64,000 nt of DNA from Pseudomonas hunanensis (GTDB lineage: Bacteria; Pseudomonadota; Gammaproteobacteria; Pseudomonadales; Pseudomonadaceae), in the NCBI RefSeq assembly GCF_013393325.1, contig NZ_QJRC01000065.1, positions 62,001 to 126,000 of the forward strand, written 5' to 3'. Of the stretch, positions 48,999 to 57,085 are shown piece after piece. The stretch's first letter is position 1; each line of letters starts with the position of its first letter. The notes below the pieces were generated by a model. It had not been told where the DNA came from, ran no database searches, and worked only from the letters and a program-made list of their open reading frames with translations. The position numbers were made by a program, and so were the translations under genes.

Positions 48999-49752
48999 CA
49001 CCATTCACCGCGTCAACCACGAGATCCGCCAGCGTCGCCTGCAAGTATTGCGGGTCACCGAGCTGACCCCACGCATGCGCCGCATCACCCTGGGTGGTGC
49101 CGAACTGCAAGGCTTCACCAGCGTGGGCAGCGACGACCATATCAAGTTGTTGTTTGCCGAAACGCCGGAGCAACAACAGGCCATCGACGCACGTAATCTG
49201 GGTCGGGACGGTGGCGCGCGACCAACCATGCGCGAATACACGCCACGGCGCATCGACCTGGTGACCAACGAGCTGGACATCGACTTCGTGCTGCACGGCG
49301 ACGGCCCTGCCTCTACCTGGGCGGCACAGGCGGCGCCTGGGCAAACCCTGAGCATCGCCGGGCCACGGGCGTCACTGGTGGTGCCGGATATTTTCGACAG
49401 CTACCTGTTGATCGGTGATGAAACCGCCATCCCGGCGATTGGTCGCCGCCTGGAGGAATTGCCGGCGGGCCGCCAGGTGCTGGCGGTGATCCAGATCGAA
49501 GACGAGCAGGAGCGCCAGCCGTTGCCGAGCAAGGCACAGGTCGAAGTCATCTGGGTGCGCCGCCAGCAGGAAGACTTGCTGGCCCTGGTGCGGAACCTGA
49601 CCTTGCCGCAAGGCCGGTTGTATGGCTGGGTGGCGTTGGAAAAGGCCCTGACCCGCCAGGCCAAGGTGCTGCTGCTGGAGAAAGGGGTGCCGGAAGATGC
49701 GCTGAAAGCTGCGGCCTACTGGCGTGCCGACGGGACTGCGGACGACGAGTAA
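48991..49752 (+). CDS. Siderophore-interacting protein / NAD(P)H-dependent ferric reductase, NfeF/YqjH-like
   Basis: 253 residues. Flavoprotein that reduces ferric siderophores in the cytoplasm to free iron. The FAD-binding motif is MREYTPRRID; a nucleotide-binding half follows with YLLIGDETAIPAIGRRLEELP and a C-terminal AYWRADG typical of the SIP family. It is translationally coupled to the PadR regulator and so under its operators and the Fur-like box. The ATG at 48991 is preceded by AGGGAG. Confidence 0.92.
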   Translation: MSDTIHRVNHEIRQRRLQVLRVTELTPRMRRITLGGAELQGFTSVGSDDHIKLLFAETPEQQQAIDARNLGRDGGARPTMREYTPRRIDLVTNELDIDFVLHGDGPASTWAAQAAPGQTLSIAGPRASLVVPDIFDSYLLIGDETAIPAIGRRLEELPAGRQVLAVIQIEDEQERQPLPSKAQVEVIWVRRQQEDLLALVRNLTLPQGRLYGWVALEKALTRQAKVLLLEKGVPEDALKAAAYWRADGTADDE

Positions 49753-49769
49753 TGGTTATCGCCTGCTAC

Positions 49770-49801
49770 GGCCTCTTCGCGGGTTCACCCGCGAAAAGGC
49801 C
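49770..49801. repeat. REP element
   Basis: GGCCTCTTCGCGGG and CCCGCGAAAAGGCC form a hairpin around TTCA between convergent genes. The GGCCTCTTCGCGGG arm is a typical P. putida REP sequence. Confidence 0.8.
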
Positions 49802-49809
49802 AGCACAGG

Positions 49810-50445
49810 CTAAGCAAATTTGCGCAACCCACGCCACCGATCCACCCCCAGCAATACCAGCCCGATTCCCCAGAACCCCACCAGCACCCCCAGGGCATTG
49901 AGCATCACCTGCCCATACCCAAGGCTCGCCACATCGATGAACGGGTAGGCATACACGCCAATCTCGCTTCCACGCCACAACGCATAGCCGAAATAAACCG
50001 TCGGGTACACCGCCCACAGTGCCAGGTGCCCTAGCCGCAGCCTGCCCTTGGGCACCTCGCGCCACCAGTACAAGGCATACAGCACCGGCATCACGTCGTG
50101 CAGCAACTCGTCCGCCAGCCATTGCCAGCCCTGCGGTTGCCACAAGTGGCGCAGCAACACGCTGTAGGCCAGCGCCACCAGCACGATGCTGGTGGCCACT
50201 GCGGAGCTCACCGAGGGTGACAGGAAAAACCGCTTGCCACGGCCTTCGTGGCCGAACGCCGCATAGCTGAGCACCGTTGCCACCAACGTGTTGGTCAGCA
50301 CGGTGAAGTAGCCGAACACATTGATCAGGCCGCCAATCAGGCTGGCCTGTTCTTGCCAGCGCGCCAACAGTACCAGGTACACCTGCACGGCCAGACCGAA
50401 CCAGCCCAGCACCGCCATGCCGGCCAGCCAAGGACGACGCAGCAT
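49810..50445 (-). CDS. Pr6Pr family membrane protein
   Basis: 211 residues with about six hydrophobic helices (MAVLGWFGLAVQVYLVLL, GGLINVFGYFTVLTNTLVATVLSYAAF, VATSIVLVALAYSVLL and so on). The block GYFTVLTNTLVA, then ELLHDVMPVLYALYWW and VYFGYALWRG, is characteristic of the Pr6Pr/FAR-17a-like family of bacterial membrane proteins with no known reaction. The start lies one base from the stop of the VF530 gene, so the two form an operon. Confidence 0.8.
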   Translation of the reverse strand: MLRRPWLAGMAVLGWFGLAVQVYLVLLARWQEQASLIGGLINVFGYFTVLTNTLVATVLSYAAFGHEGRGKRFFLSPSVSSAVATSIVLVALAYSVLLRHLWQPQGWQWLADELLHDVMPVLYALYWWREVPKGRLRLGHLALWAVYPTVYFGYALWRGSEIGVYAYPFIDVASLGYGQVMLNALGVLVGFWGIGLVLLGVDRWRGLRKFA

Positions 50446-50446
50446 G

Positions 50447-50668
50447 TCAGGCCTGACGCTGCAGCTTCACATACAGCTGCTCGACCTTTTCCCGCGCCCA
50501 CGGTGTCTTGCGCAGAAAGGTCAGGCTCGACTTGATGGTCGGGTTGCTCTTGAAGCAGCGCACATCAATGCGCTCGGCCAGGCCCTGCCATTGGTAGTGC
50601 GCCACCAGCTCGGTGAGGATCTGTTCGAGGGTCTTGCCGTGCAGCGCGTTATGTTGGGCCGTGCTCAT
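50447..50668 (-). CDS. VF530 family small DNA-binding protein
   Basis: 73 residues. The VF530 fold family is recognisable from [31 protein letters not shown] and [25 protein letters not shown]. The family was described from structural work on a Vibrio protein and is thought to bind DNA. I start at the ATG at 50668. It is the first gene of a two-gene operon with the Pr6Pr protein. Confidence 0.85.
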   Translation of the reverse strand: MSTAQHNALHGKTLEQILTELVAHYQWQGLAERIDVRCFKSNPTIKSSLTFLRKTPWAREKVEQLYVKLQRQA

Positions 50669-50782
50669 GCTGTGCTCCGTAGGAAAGATGCGCACCTTAC
50701 ACGAGTGTAGTGGTGGGTGGGATCCGTCGAGTCGACAGAAAAAATGCTGGCCAGGGGCAAAACCACTGTGCTGAAATAGTTA

Positions 50783-50797
50783 TGTTATGTTGTAACA
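50783..50797 (+). promoter_or_regulatory. Zur-type box before the ZnuD-like receptor
   Basis: TGTTATGTTGTAACA matches the Zur consensus TGTTATANTATAACA at 12 of 14 fixed positions. It lies 36 bases upstream of the receptor start codon, so the gene should be induced by zinc shortage. Confidence 0.75.
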
Positions 50798-50832
50798 CTA
50801 ATAAAGCATCTGCCAAGGAACGCCCCATCCCC

Positions 50833-52881
50833 ATGCTGTACTCACCGCTTCGCCTCTCCCCCCTTGCCGTCGCGCTCTGGCTGGCTGCGCCGCCCAGCCA
50901 GGCCGTGGAACTCGAACCCCAGGTCATCACCGCCAACCCGTTGGGCAACCGCCAGCTGGCCGCCCCCAGCACCGTGCTCGAAGGCGAAAACCTGCTGCAA
51001 CAACAGCACGGCAGCCTCGGTGAAACCCTGAACAAGCAGCCCGGTGTCGCCTCTACCTGGTTCGGCCCTGGCGCCAGCCGCCCGGTGATCCGCGGCCTGG
51101 ACGGCGACCGCATTCGCATCCTGCGCAATGGCGTCGGTGCCCTGGATGCCTCATCGCTGTCCTATGACCACGCTGTACCGCTGGACCCGGTCACCGTTGA
51201 CCGCGTCGAGATCGTCCGCGGCCCCGCCGCCTTGCTCTACGGCGGCAACGCCATTGGCGGGGTAGTCAACACGTTCGACAACCGCATCCCGGATTCGCCG
51301 ATCGAAGGCATCCACGGTGCCGGTGAGCTGCGCTATGGCGGCGCCGATACTACCCGCAGCAGCGCCGGCAAGCTGGAGGCCGGCAACGGTGCCTTCGCCC
51401 TGCATCTGGACGCCAACAGCCGCCAGTTCAATGACCTGCGTATTCCCGGCTACGCCCGCAGTGCCAAGGTGCGCGATGCCGATGAGCCGGGCAGCAAGCA
51501 CCGCCTGGAAAACAGCGACGGCCGCCAGGACGGTGGCGCGGTAGGCGGTGCCTATCACTGGGACCACGGTTACGCCGGCCTGTCGTACAGCCGTTACGAC
51601 AGCAACTACGGCTCGGTGGCCGAACCCGGTGTGCGCCTGGACATGCAGCAGGACCACTACGCCTTCGCCTCCGAGCTGCGCGACCTTGACGGCCCGTTCA
51701 GCTCGGTCAAGGTCGATGCCGGCTACACCGACTACGAACACAGCGAAATCGAAGAAGGCGAAGTCCACACCACCTTCAAGAACAAAGGCTACGAAGCGCG
51801 CATCGAAGCCCGCCACCAACCACTCGGGCCGGTGGAGGGTGTTGTGGGTGCTCAGGTCAGCCGCAACGAGTTCTCCGCCCTGGGCGAGGAGGCCTTCGTC
51901 CCGCACACCAATACCGACAGCCTGGCGCTGTTCATGCTCGAGCAGTGGCAGGCCACGGAACGCCTGAACCTGAGCCTGGGCGCACGCATGGAGCACACCC
52001 GGGTCGACCCGGACGCCAAAGGTAACGAAAACTTCGTCGACGCCGACAGTGCCAGCAGCTTCAACGCGTTCAGCCTGTCTTCGGGGGCGGTGTACCAGCT
52101 CGACCCGATCTGGTCGCTGGCCGCCAACCTCGGCTACACCGAGCGCGCGCCGACCTTCTACGAGCTGTACGCCAATGGTGCGCACGTGGCCACCGGCGCC
52201 TTTGAAGTCGGCGATGCCAGCTTGAACAAGGAAAAGGCCATTTCCGCTGACCTGGCGCTGCGCTTCGACAATGGCACCCATAAAGGCAGTGTCGGGGTGT
52301 TCTATAGCCACTTTCGCAACTACATCGGCCTGATCGGCACCGGCAACACCCGCGAGGGCGGGCATGACCACGACCACGACGAGGATGACCACGACCACGA
52401 TCATGGCCATGAGGGCTTCCCGGAATACCAGTACCAAGGCGTGCGGGCACGCTTCTACGGCATCGAGGCCCAGGACCGCTGGCAACTGGTCGAGAACCGT
52501 TACGGCAGCTTCGCCCTGGAGTTGTCCGGTGACTACACCCGGGCCAAGAACCTCGACAGTGGCGAGCCGCTGCCCCGTATCGCCCCACTGCGCCTGAACA
52601 GCGGCCTGGTCTGGGAGCTCGACCGCTGGCAAGCGCGGGTAGATGTGCAACATGCAGCATCGCAACATCGCAAGCCGGCCAACGAAACCAGCACCGAGGG
52701 CTACACCACACTGGGGGCCAGCGTTGGCTACCGCTTCGAAGTTGGCCAGAGCCAGTGGCTGGCATTTGTACGCGGTGAAAACCTGACCGACCAGACCGTG
52801 CGCTACGCCAGCTCGATCCTGCGCGATATCGCGCCGGCGCCGGGGCGGAGTGTGGAGGTCGGGTTGCGTACCACCTTCTGA
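50833..52881 (+). CDS. znuD: TonB-dependent zinc receptor, ZnuD-like
   Basis: 682 residues. A signal peptide (cleavage after about residue 24, PPSQA) is followed by a plug domain (LGETLNKQPGVASTWFGPGASRPVIRGL, VEIVRGPAALLYGGNAIGGVVN) and a 22-strand barrel ending in the outer-membrane aromatic signature GLRTTF. Residues 511-527 form an extracellular loop made of alternating His and Asp, the zinc-capturing element of ZnuD. A Zur-type box precedes it. The ATG at 50833 gives the clean signal peptide. It should import zinc across the outer membrane. Confidence 0.9.
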   Translation: MLYSPLRLSPLAVALWLAAPPSQAVELEPQVITANPLGNRQLAAPSTVLEGENLLQQQHGSLGETLNKQPGVASTWFGPGASRPVIRGLDGDRIRILRNGVGALDASSLSYDHAVPLDPVTVDRVEIVRGPAALLYGGNAIGGVVNTFDNRIPDSPIEGIHGAGELRYGGADTTRSSAGKLEAGNGAFALHLDANSRQFNDLRIPGYARSAKVRDADEPGSKHRLENSDGRQDGGAVGGAYHWDHGYAGLSYSRYDSNYGSVAEPGVRLDMQQDHYAFASELRDLDGPFSSVKVDAGYTDYEHSEIEEGEVHTTFKNKGYEARIEARHQPLGPVEGVVGAQVSRNEFSALGEEAFVPHTNTDSLALFMLEQWQATERLNLSLGARMEHTRVDPDAKGNENFVDADSASSFNAFSLSSGAVYQLDPIWSLAANLGYTERAPTFYELYANGAHVATGAFEVGDASLNKEKAISADLALRFDNGTHKGSVGVFYSHFRNYIGLIGTGNTREGGHDHDHDEDDHDHDHGHEGFPEYQYQGVRARFYGIEAQDRWQLVENRYGSFALELSGDYTRAKNLDSGEPLPRIAPLRLNSGLVWELDRWQARVDVQHAASQHRKPANETSTEGYTTLGASVGYRFEVGQSQWLAFVRGENLTDQTVRYASSILRDIAPAPGRSVEVGLRTTF

Positions 52882-52886
52882 AATCA

Positions 52887-52911
52887 TGGGGCTGCGCTGC
52901 AGCCCTTTTTT
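52887..52911 (+). terminator. Terminator after znuD
   Basis: GGGGCTGC pairs with GCAGCCC over a CGCT-type loop and runs into T6. Confidence 0.85.
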
Positions 52912-53084
52912 CAAGACTGTTACCCAATGGGCAACAATCAACTGCGACAAATTGTCTTTTTTTCTTACAACTTCCGCTATATCCTCCCCACCTGAAGCTG
53001 AATCGCTTCACCGAAACCATCTTGTCGCCATATCCATTGAAGGCCTGGCCCTTCGATGCGCTTGCCGTTTTTTCAATAATCAAA

Positions 53085-53098
53085 AGATAGCGCTATCT
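53085..53098 (+). promoter_or_regulatory. Perfect palindrome in the oprB ribosome-binding position
   Basis: AGATAGCGCTATCT is a 14-base perfect palindrome that ends two bases before the oprB ATG and occupies the place of the Shine-Dalgarno sequence, which I cannot find. An AATAATCA stretch just upstream is one base off the Hfq/Crc motif. Confidence 0.5.
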
Positions 53099-53099
53099 C

Positions 53100-54434
53100 A
53101 TGTTTCAACTGCCCAAAACCTGTTACATCGGCCTTGCCCTTGGCGCCTTGGCGACACCCGCCAGCGCCAGCGAAATGTTCGCCAGCGACTCCCCGTGGAT
53201 GCTCGGAGACTGGGGCGGCACCCGTAGCCAATTACTGGAACAAGGCTACGACTTTACCCTCGGCTATACCGGCGAGATGGGCAGCAACCTGCACGGCGGT
53301 TACGACCACGACCGTACCGCGCGCTACAGCGACCAGTTCACCTTTGGCAGCCACCTGGACCTGGAAAAGATCCTCGGCTGGCACGCCACCGAATTCCAGC
53401 TGACCGTCACCGAACGCCACGGCGACAACATCAGCAACGACCGCATCAACGACCCGCGCGTTGGCGGTTTCACCTCGGCCCAGGAAGTCTGGGGCCGCGG
53501 TGAAACCTGGCGGCTGACGCAGATGTGGATCAAGCAGAAGTACTTCGATGGCGCGCTGGATGTGAAATTCGGCCGCTTCGGTGAAGGCGAGGACTTCAAC
53601 AGCTTCCCTTGCGACTTCCAGAACCTGGCCTTCTGCGGCTCGCAGGTGGGCAACTGGGTGGGTGGCATCTGGTACAACTGGCCAGTCAGCCAGTGGGCCC
53701 TGCGCGTGCGCTACAACCTCACCCCTGAGCTGTACGCTCAGGTCGGCGTATTCGAGCAAAACCCCTCCAACCTCGAATCGGGCAATGGCTTCAAGCTCAG
53801 CGGCAGCGGCACCCAGGGCGCGGTAATGCCGGTCGAACTGGTATGGAGCCCGCGTATCCAAGGCCTGAAAGGGGAATATCGCGCCGGCTACTACTACAGT
53901 AATGCCAAGGCACAAGATGTTCTCAAGGACAGCAACGGTCAGCCGGCAGCCCTCAGCGGCGCCGCCTACCGCAGCAGCTCGAGCAAGCACGGCTTGTGGC
54001 TCGGCGCCCAGCAGCAGGTGACCTCGCTGGCGTCCGACCAGTCGCGTGGGCTGAGCCTGTTCGCCAACGCCACGGTGCACGACAAGAAGACCAATGCCAT
54101 CGACAACTATGTACAGACAGGGCTGGTATACAAAGGGCCCTTCGACGCCCGCGCCAAGGACGACATCGGTTTCGCCCTGGCCCGTGTGCACGTCAACCCT
54201 GCCTACCGCAAGAACGCCCGCCTGGCCAACCAGGCTGCCGGCCTCGACGACTACGACAACCCCGGCTTCCTGCCCGTGCAGGACACCGAATACAGCGCCG
54301 AGCTGTATTACGGCATCCATTTGGCCGACTGGCTCACGGTACGCCCCAACCTGCAGTACATCCGCCACCCGGGCGGGGTGTCGCAGGTCGATGGCGCCCT
54401 GATCGGCGGCCTGAAGATCCAAAGCAGTTTCTAA
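53100..54434 (+). CDS. oprB: Carbohydrate-selective porin OprB
   Basis: 444 residues. Signal peptide to about residue 23 (LGALATPASA), then an outer membrane barrel with the OprB signatures SPWMLGDWGGTRSQLLEQGYDFTLGYTGE and DVKFGRFGEGEDFNSFPCDF, and a terminal Phe. It passes glucose and other sugars into the periplasm, where the product of the next gene oxidises glucose. The start lacks an evident ribosome-binding site because a palindrome fills that position. The 200-base leader is pyrimidine-rich. Confidence 0.93.
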   Translation: MFQLPKTCYIGLALGALATPASASEMFASDSPWMLGDWGGTRSQLLEQGYDFTLGYTGEMGSNLHGGYDHDRTARYSDQFTFGSHLDLEKILGWHATEFQLTVTERHGDNISNDRINDPRVGGFTSAQEVWGRGETWRLTQMWIKQKYFDGALDVKFGRFGEGEDFNSFPCDFQNLAFCGSQVGNWVGGIWYNWPVSQWALRVRYNLTPELYAQVGVFEQNPSNLESGNGFKLSGSGTQGAVMPVELVWSPRIQGLKGEYRAGYYYSNAKAQDVLKDSNGQPAALSGAAYRSSSSKHGLWLGAQQQVTSLASDQSRGLSLFANATVHDKKTNAIDNYVQTGLVYKGPFDARAKDDIGFALARVHVNPAYRKNARLANQAAGLDDYDNPGFLPVQDTEYSAELYYGIHLADWLTVRPNLQYIRHPGGVSQVDGALIGGLKIQSSF

Positions 54435-54463
54435 CCCTTTCTTGACCTGACGGAGAACCTACG

Positions 54464-56875
54464 ATGAGCACTGAAGGTGCCAACCAAGGAAGCCGCTGGC
54501 TACCGCGCCTGATGGGCGCGCTGCTGTTGCTGATGGGCCTGGCCCTGCTGGCTGGCGGTATCAAGCTGAGCCAGCTGGGCGGATCGCTGTACTACCTGAT
54601 CGCCGGTATCGGTTTTGCCCTCTCGGGCATCCTGCTGCTGGCCCAGCGCCGCATCGCCCTGGGCCTGTATGGCCTGGTGCTGTTGGGCAGCACCGTGTGG
54701 GCCCTGCTCGAGGTAGGCCTGGACTGGTGGCAACTGGTACCGCGCCTGGCTATCTGGTTCGCCATCGGCGTGGTGCTGCTGCTGCCGTGGGCACGTCGCC
54801 CGCTGATCGGCCCAGCCAGCAAAGCCAATACAGCACTGCTCAGCGTGGCAGTGGTCGCTTCGGGCGCTTGCGCGCTGGGCAGCCAGTTCACCCACCCCGG
54901 TGAAGTGTTCGGCGAACTGGGCCGCGAAAGCAGCGAAATGGCCAGCGCCGCCCCGGCGATGCCCGACGGCGAATGGCAGGCCTATGGCCGCACCGAACAT
55001 GGCGACCGCTACTCGCCACTGCGCCAGATCACCCCGCAGAACGCCTACCGCCTGGAAGAAGCCTGGCGTATTCGCACCGGCGACCTGCCGACCGAAAACG
55101 ACCCGGTGGAGCTGACCAACCAGAACACCCCGCTGAAGGTCAACGGCATGCTCTACGCCTGCACCGCGCACAGCCGCCTGCTGGCCCTGGACCCGGACAC
55201 CGGCGCGGAAATCTGGCGCTACGACCCACAGGTCAAGAGCCCGACCGGCACGTTCAAGGGCTTTGCCCACATGACCTGCCGTGGTGTTTCGTACTATGAC
55301 GAAAACCGCTACGTCAGTCGCGACGGCAGCCCTGTGCCGAAAATTACCGAGGCCGGCCAAGCCGTGGCCCAGGCCTGCCCGCGCCGCCTGTACCTGCCTA
55401 CCGCGGATGCCCGCCTGATCGCCATCAACGCCGACAACGGCAAGGTCTGCGAAGGCTTCGCCAACCAGGGTGTGATCGATCTCACCACCGGCATCGGGCC
55501 GTTCACTGCCGGCGGCTATTACTCCACCTCGCCTGCCGCGGTCACCCGTGACCTGGTGATCATCGGTGGCCACGTCACCGACAACGAGTCGACCAACGAG
55601 CCGTCCGGGGTGATCCGCGCCTACGACGTGCACGATGGCCACCTGGTGTGGAACTGGGACAGCAACAACCCGGACGACACCAAGCCATTGGCTGCCGGCA
55701 AAATGTACAGCCGCAACTCGGCCAACATGTGGTCAATCGCCAGCGTCGACGAAGACCTTGGCATGATCTACCTGCCGCTGGGCAACCAGACCCCGGACCA
55801 GTGGGGCGCCAACCGCACTCCAGGTGCCGAGAAGTACAGCGCCGGCGTAGTCGCCCTTGACCTGACCACCGGCAAGGCGCGCTGGAACTACCAGTTCACC
55901 CATCACGACCTGTGGGACATGGACGTCGGCAGCCAGCCGACCCTGGTGCACCTGAAGACCGACGATGGCGTGAAACCGGCGATCATCGTACCGACCAAGC
56001 AAGGCAGCCTGTACGTGCTCGACCGCCGCGACGGTACGCCGATTGTGCCGATCCGCGAAATCCCTACCCCACAGGGTGCGGTGAAAGGCGACCACACCTC
56101 GCCGACTCAAGCCCGCTCCGACCTCAACCTGCTCGGCCCAGAGCTGACCGAACAGGCCATGTGGGGCGCTACGCCGTTCGACCAGATGCTGTGCCGCATC
56201 CAGTTCCGCGAACTGCGCTACGAAGGCCAGTACACCCCGCCATCCGAACAGGGTTCGCTGATTTATCCGGGCAACGTGGGTGTATTCAACTGGGGCAGCG
56301 TGTCGGTCGACCCGGTGCGCCAGCTGCTGTTCACCTCGCCCAACTACATGGCATTCGTGTCGAAGATGGTCCCCCGCGAGCAGGTAGCCGAAGGCAGCAA
56401 GCGCGAAAGCGAGACCAGCGGCGTGCAGCCCAATACCGGCGCGCCGTACGCGGTGACCATGCACCCGTTCATGTCGCCGCTGGGCGTACCGTGCCAGGCC
56501 CCGGCCTGGGGCTATGTCGCCGCCATCGACCTGTTCACCAACAAGGTGGTGTGGAAGCACAAGAACGGCACCACCCGCGACAGCACCCCGGTACCGATCG
56601 GCCTGCCGGTTGGCGTGCCGAGCATGGGCGGTTCGATCGTCACTGCCGGTGGCGTCGGCTTCCTCAGCGGCACCCTCGACCAGTACCTGCGTGCCTATGA
56701 CGTGAACAACGGCAAGGAACTGTGGAGTGCCCGCCTGCCAGCGGGTGGCCAGGCCACTCCGATGAGCTACACCGGCAAGGATGGCAAGCAGTATGTGCTG
56801 GTGACCGCCGGCGGCCATGGCTCGCTGGGTACCAAAATGGGCGATTACATCATCGCTTACAAACTCGCTGAGTAA
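54464..56875 (+). CDS. gcd: Quinoprotein (PQQ) glucose dehydrogenase, membrane-bound
   Basis: 803 residues. Five N-terminal membrane helices (about 15-135) hold the ubiquinone site, and a periplasmic eight-bladed PQQ propeller follows. Propeller signatures include EIWRYDPQVKSPTGTFKGFAHMTCRGVSYY, RLYLPTADARLIAINADNGK, YSRNSANMWSIASVDEDLGMIYLPLGNQTPDQWG and the C-terminal YVLVTAGGHGSLGTKMGDY. It oxidises glucose to gluconolactone in the periplasm and reduces ubiquinone. GGAG precedes the ATG. It lies 30 bases after oprB, so glucose entry and oxidation are probably one unit. Confidence 0.97.
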   Translation: MSTEGANQGSRWLPRLMGALLLLMGLALLAGGIKLSQLGGSLYYLIAGIGFALSGILLLAQRRIALGLYGLVLLGSTVWALLEVGLDWWQLVPRLAIWFAIGVVLLLPWARRPLIGPASKANTALLSVAVVASGACALGSQFTHPGEVFGELGRESSEMASAAPAMPDGEWQAYGRTEHGDRYSPLRQITPQNAYRLEEAWRIRTGDLPTENDPVELTNQNTPLKVNGMLYACTAHSRLLALDPDTGAEIWRYDPQVKSPTGTFKGFAHMTCRGVSYYDENRYVSRDGSPVPKITEAGQAVAQACPRRLYLPTADARLIAINADNGKVCEGFANQGVIDLTTGIGPFTAGGYYSTSPAAVTRDLVIIGGHVTDNESTNEPSGVIRAYDVHDGHLVWNWDSNNPDDTKPLAAGKMYSRNSANMWSIASVDEDLGMIYLPLGNQTPDQWGANRTPGAEKYSAGVVALDLTTGKARWNYQFTHHDLWDMDVGSQPTLVHLKTDDGVKPAIIVPTKQGSLYVLDRRDGTPIVPIREIPTPQGAVKGDHTSPTQARSDLNLLGPELTEQAMWGATPFDQMLCRIQFRELRYEGQYTPPSEQGSLIYPGNVGVFNWGSVSVDPVRQLLFTSPNYMAFVSKMVPREQVAEGSKRESETSGVQPNTGAPYAVTMHPFMSPLGVPCQAPAWGYVAAIDLFTNKVVWKHKNGTTRDSTPVPIGLPVGVPSMGGSIVTAGGVGFLSGTLDQYLRAYDVNNGKELWSARLPAGGQATPMSYTGKDGKQYVLVTAGGHGSLGTKMGDYIIAYKLAE

Positions 56876-56883
56876 ACCTTTGT

Positions 56884-56907
56884 TGCGGCAGTGAACGCAC
56901 TGCCGCA
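56884..56907 (+). terminator. Hairpin after gcd
   Basis: TGCGGCAGTG and CACTGCCGCA pair perfectly around AACG nine bases behind the gcd stop. A T-run is lacking. Confidence 0.55.
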
Positions 56908-56971
56908 TTCGCGGGCAAGCCCGCTCCTACAGATACCGTGCTCTACCTGTGGGGGCGGGCTTGCCCGCGAA
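56908..56971. repeat. REP pair (BIME-like)
   Basis: Two 25-base REP arms in inverted orientation (56908-56932 and 56947-56971) match at 23 of 25 positions. Each contains GCGGGCAAGCCCGC. They lie between gcd and lon. Confidence 0.85.
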
Positions 56972-57085
56972 GAGGCCGGCACAGGCCAGCCAAGATGAAA
57001 CCCCTCCCCCGCTGCCTTCGTCTACCATTGAAACCCATCCCCCCCCGCCCCATCTAAGCACCATAGTCATTTACGCAGGTGCCCC

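Noticed and set aside
51151..52950. 599-codon open frame antisense to the ZnuD-like receptor
   Set aside because: Shadow of a high-GC gene; the sense strand has signal peptide, plug and barrel signatures, the antisense product has none.
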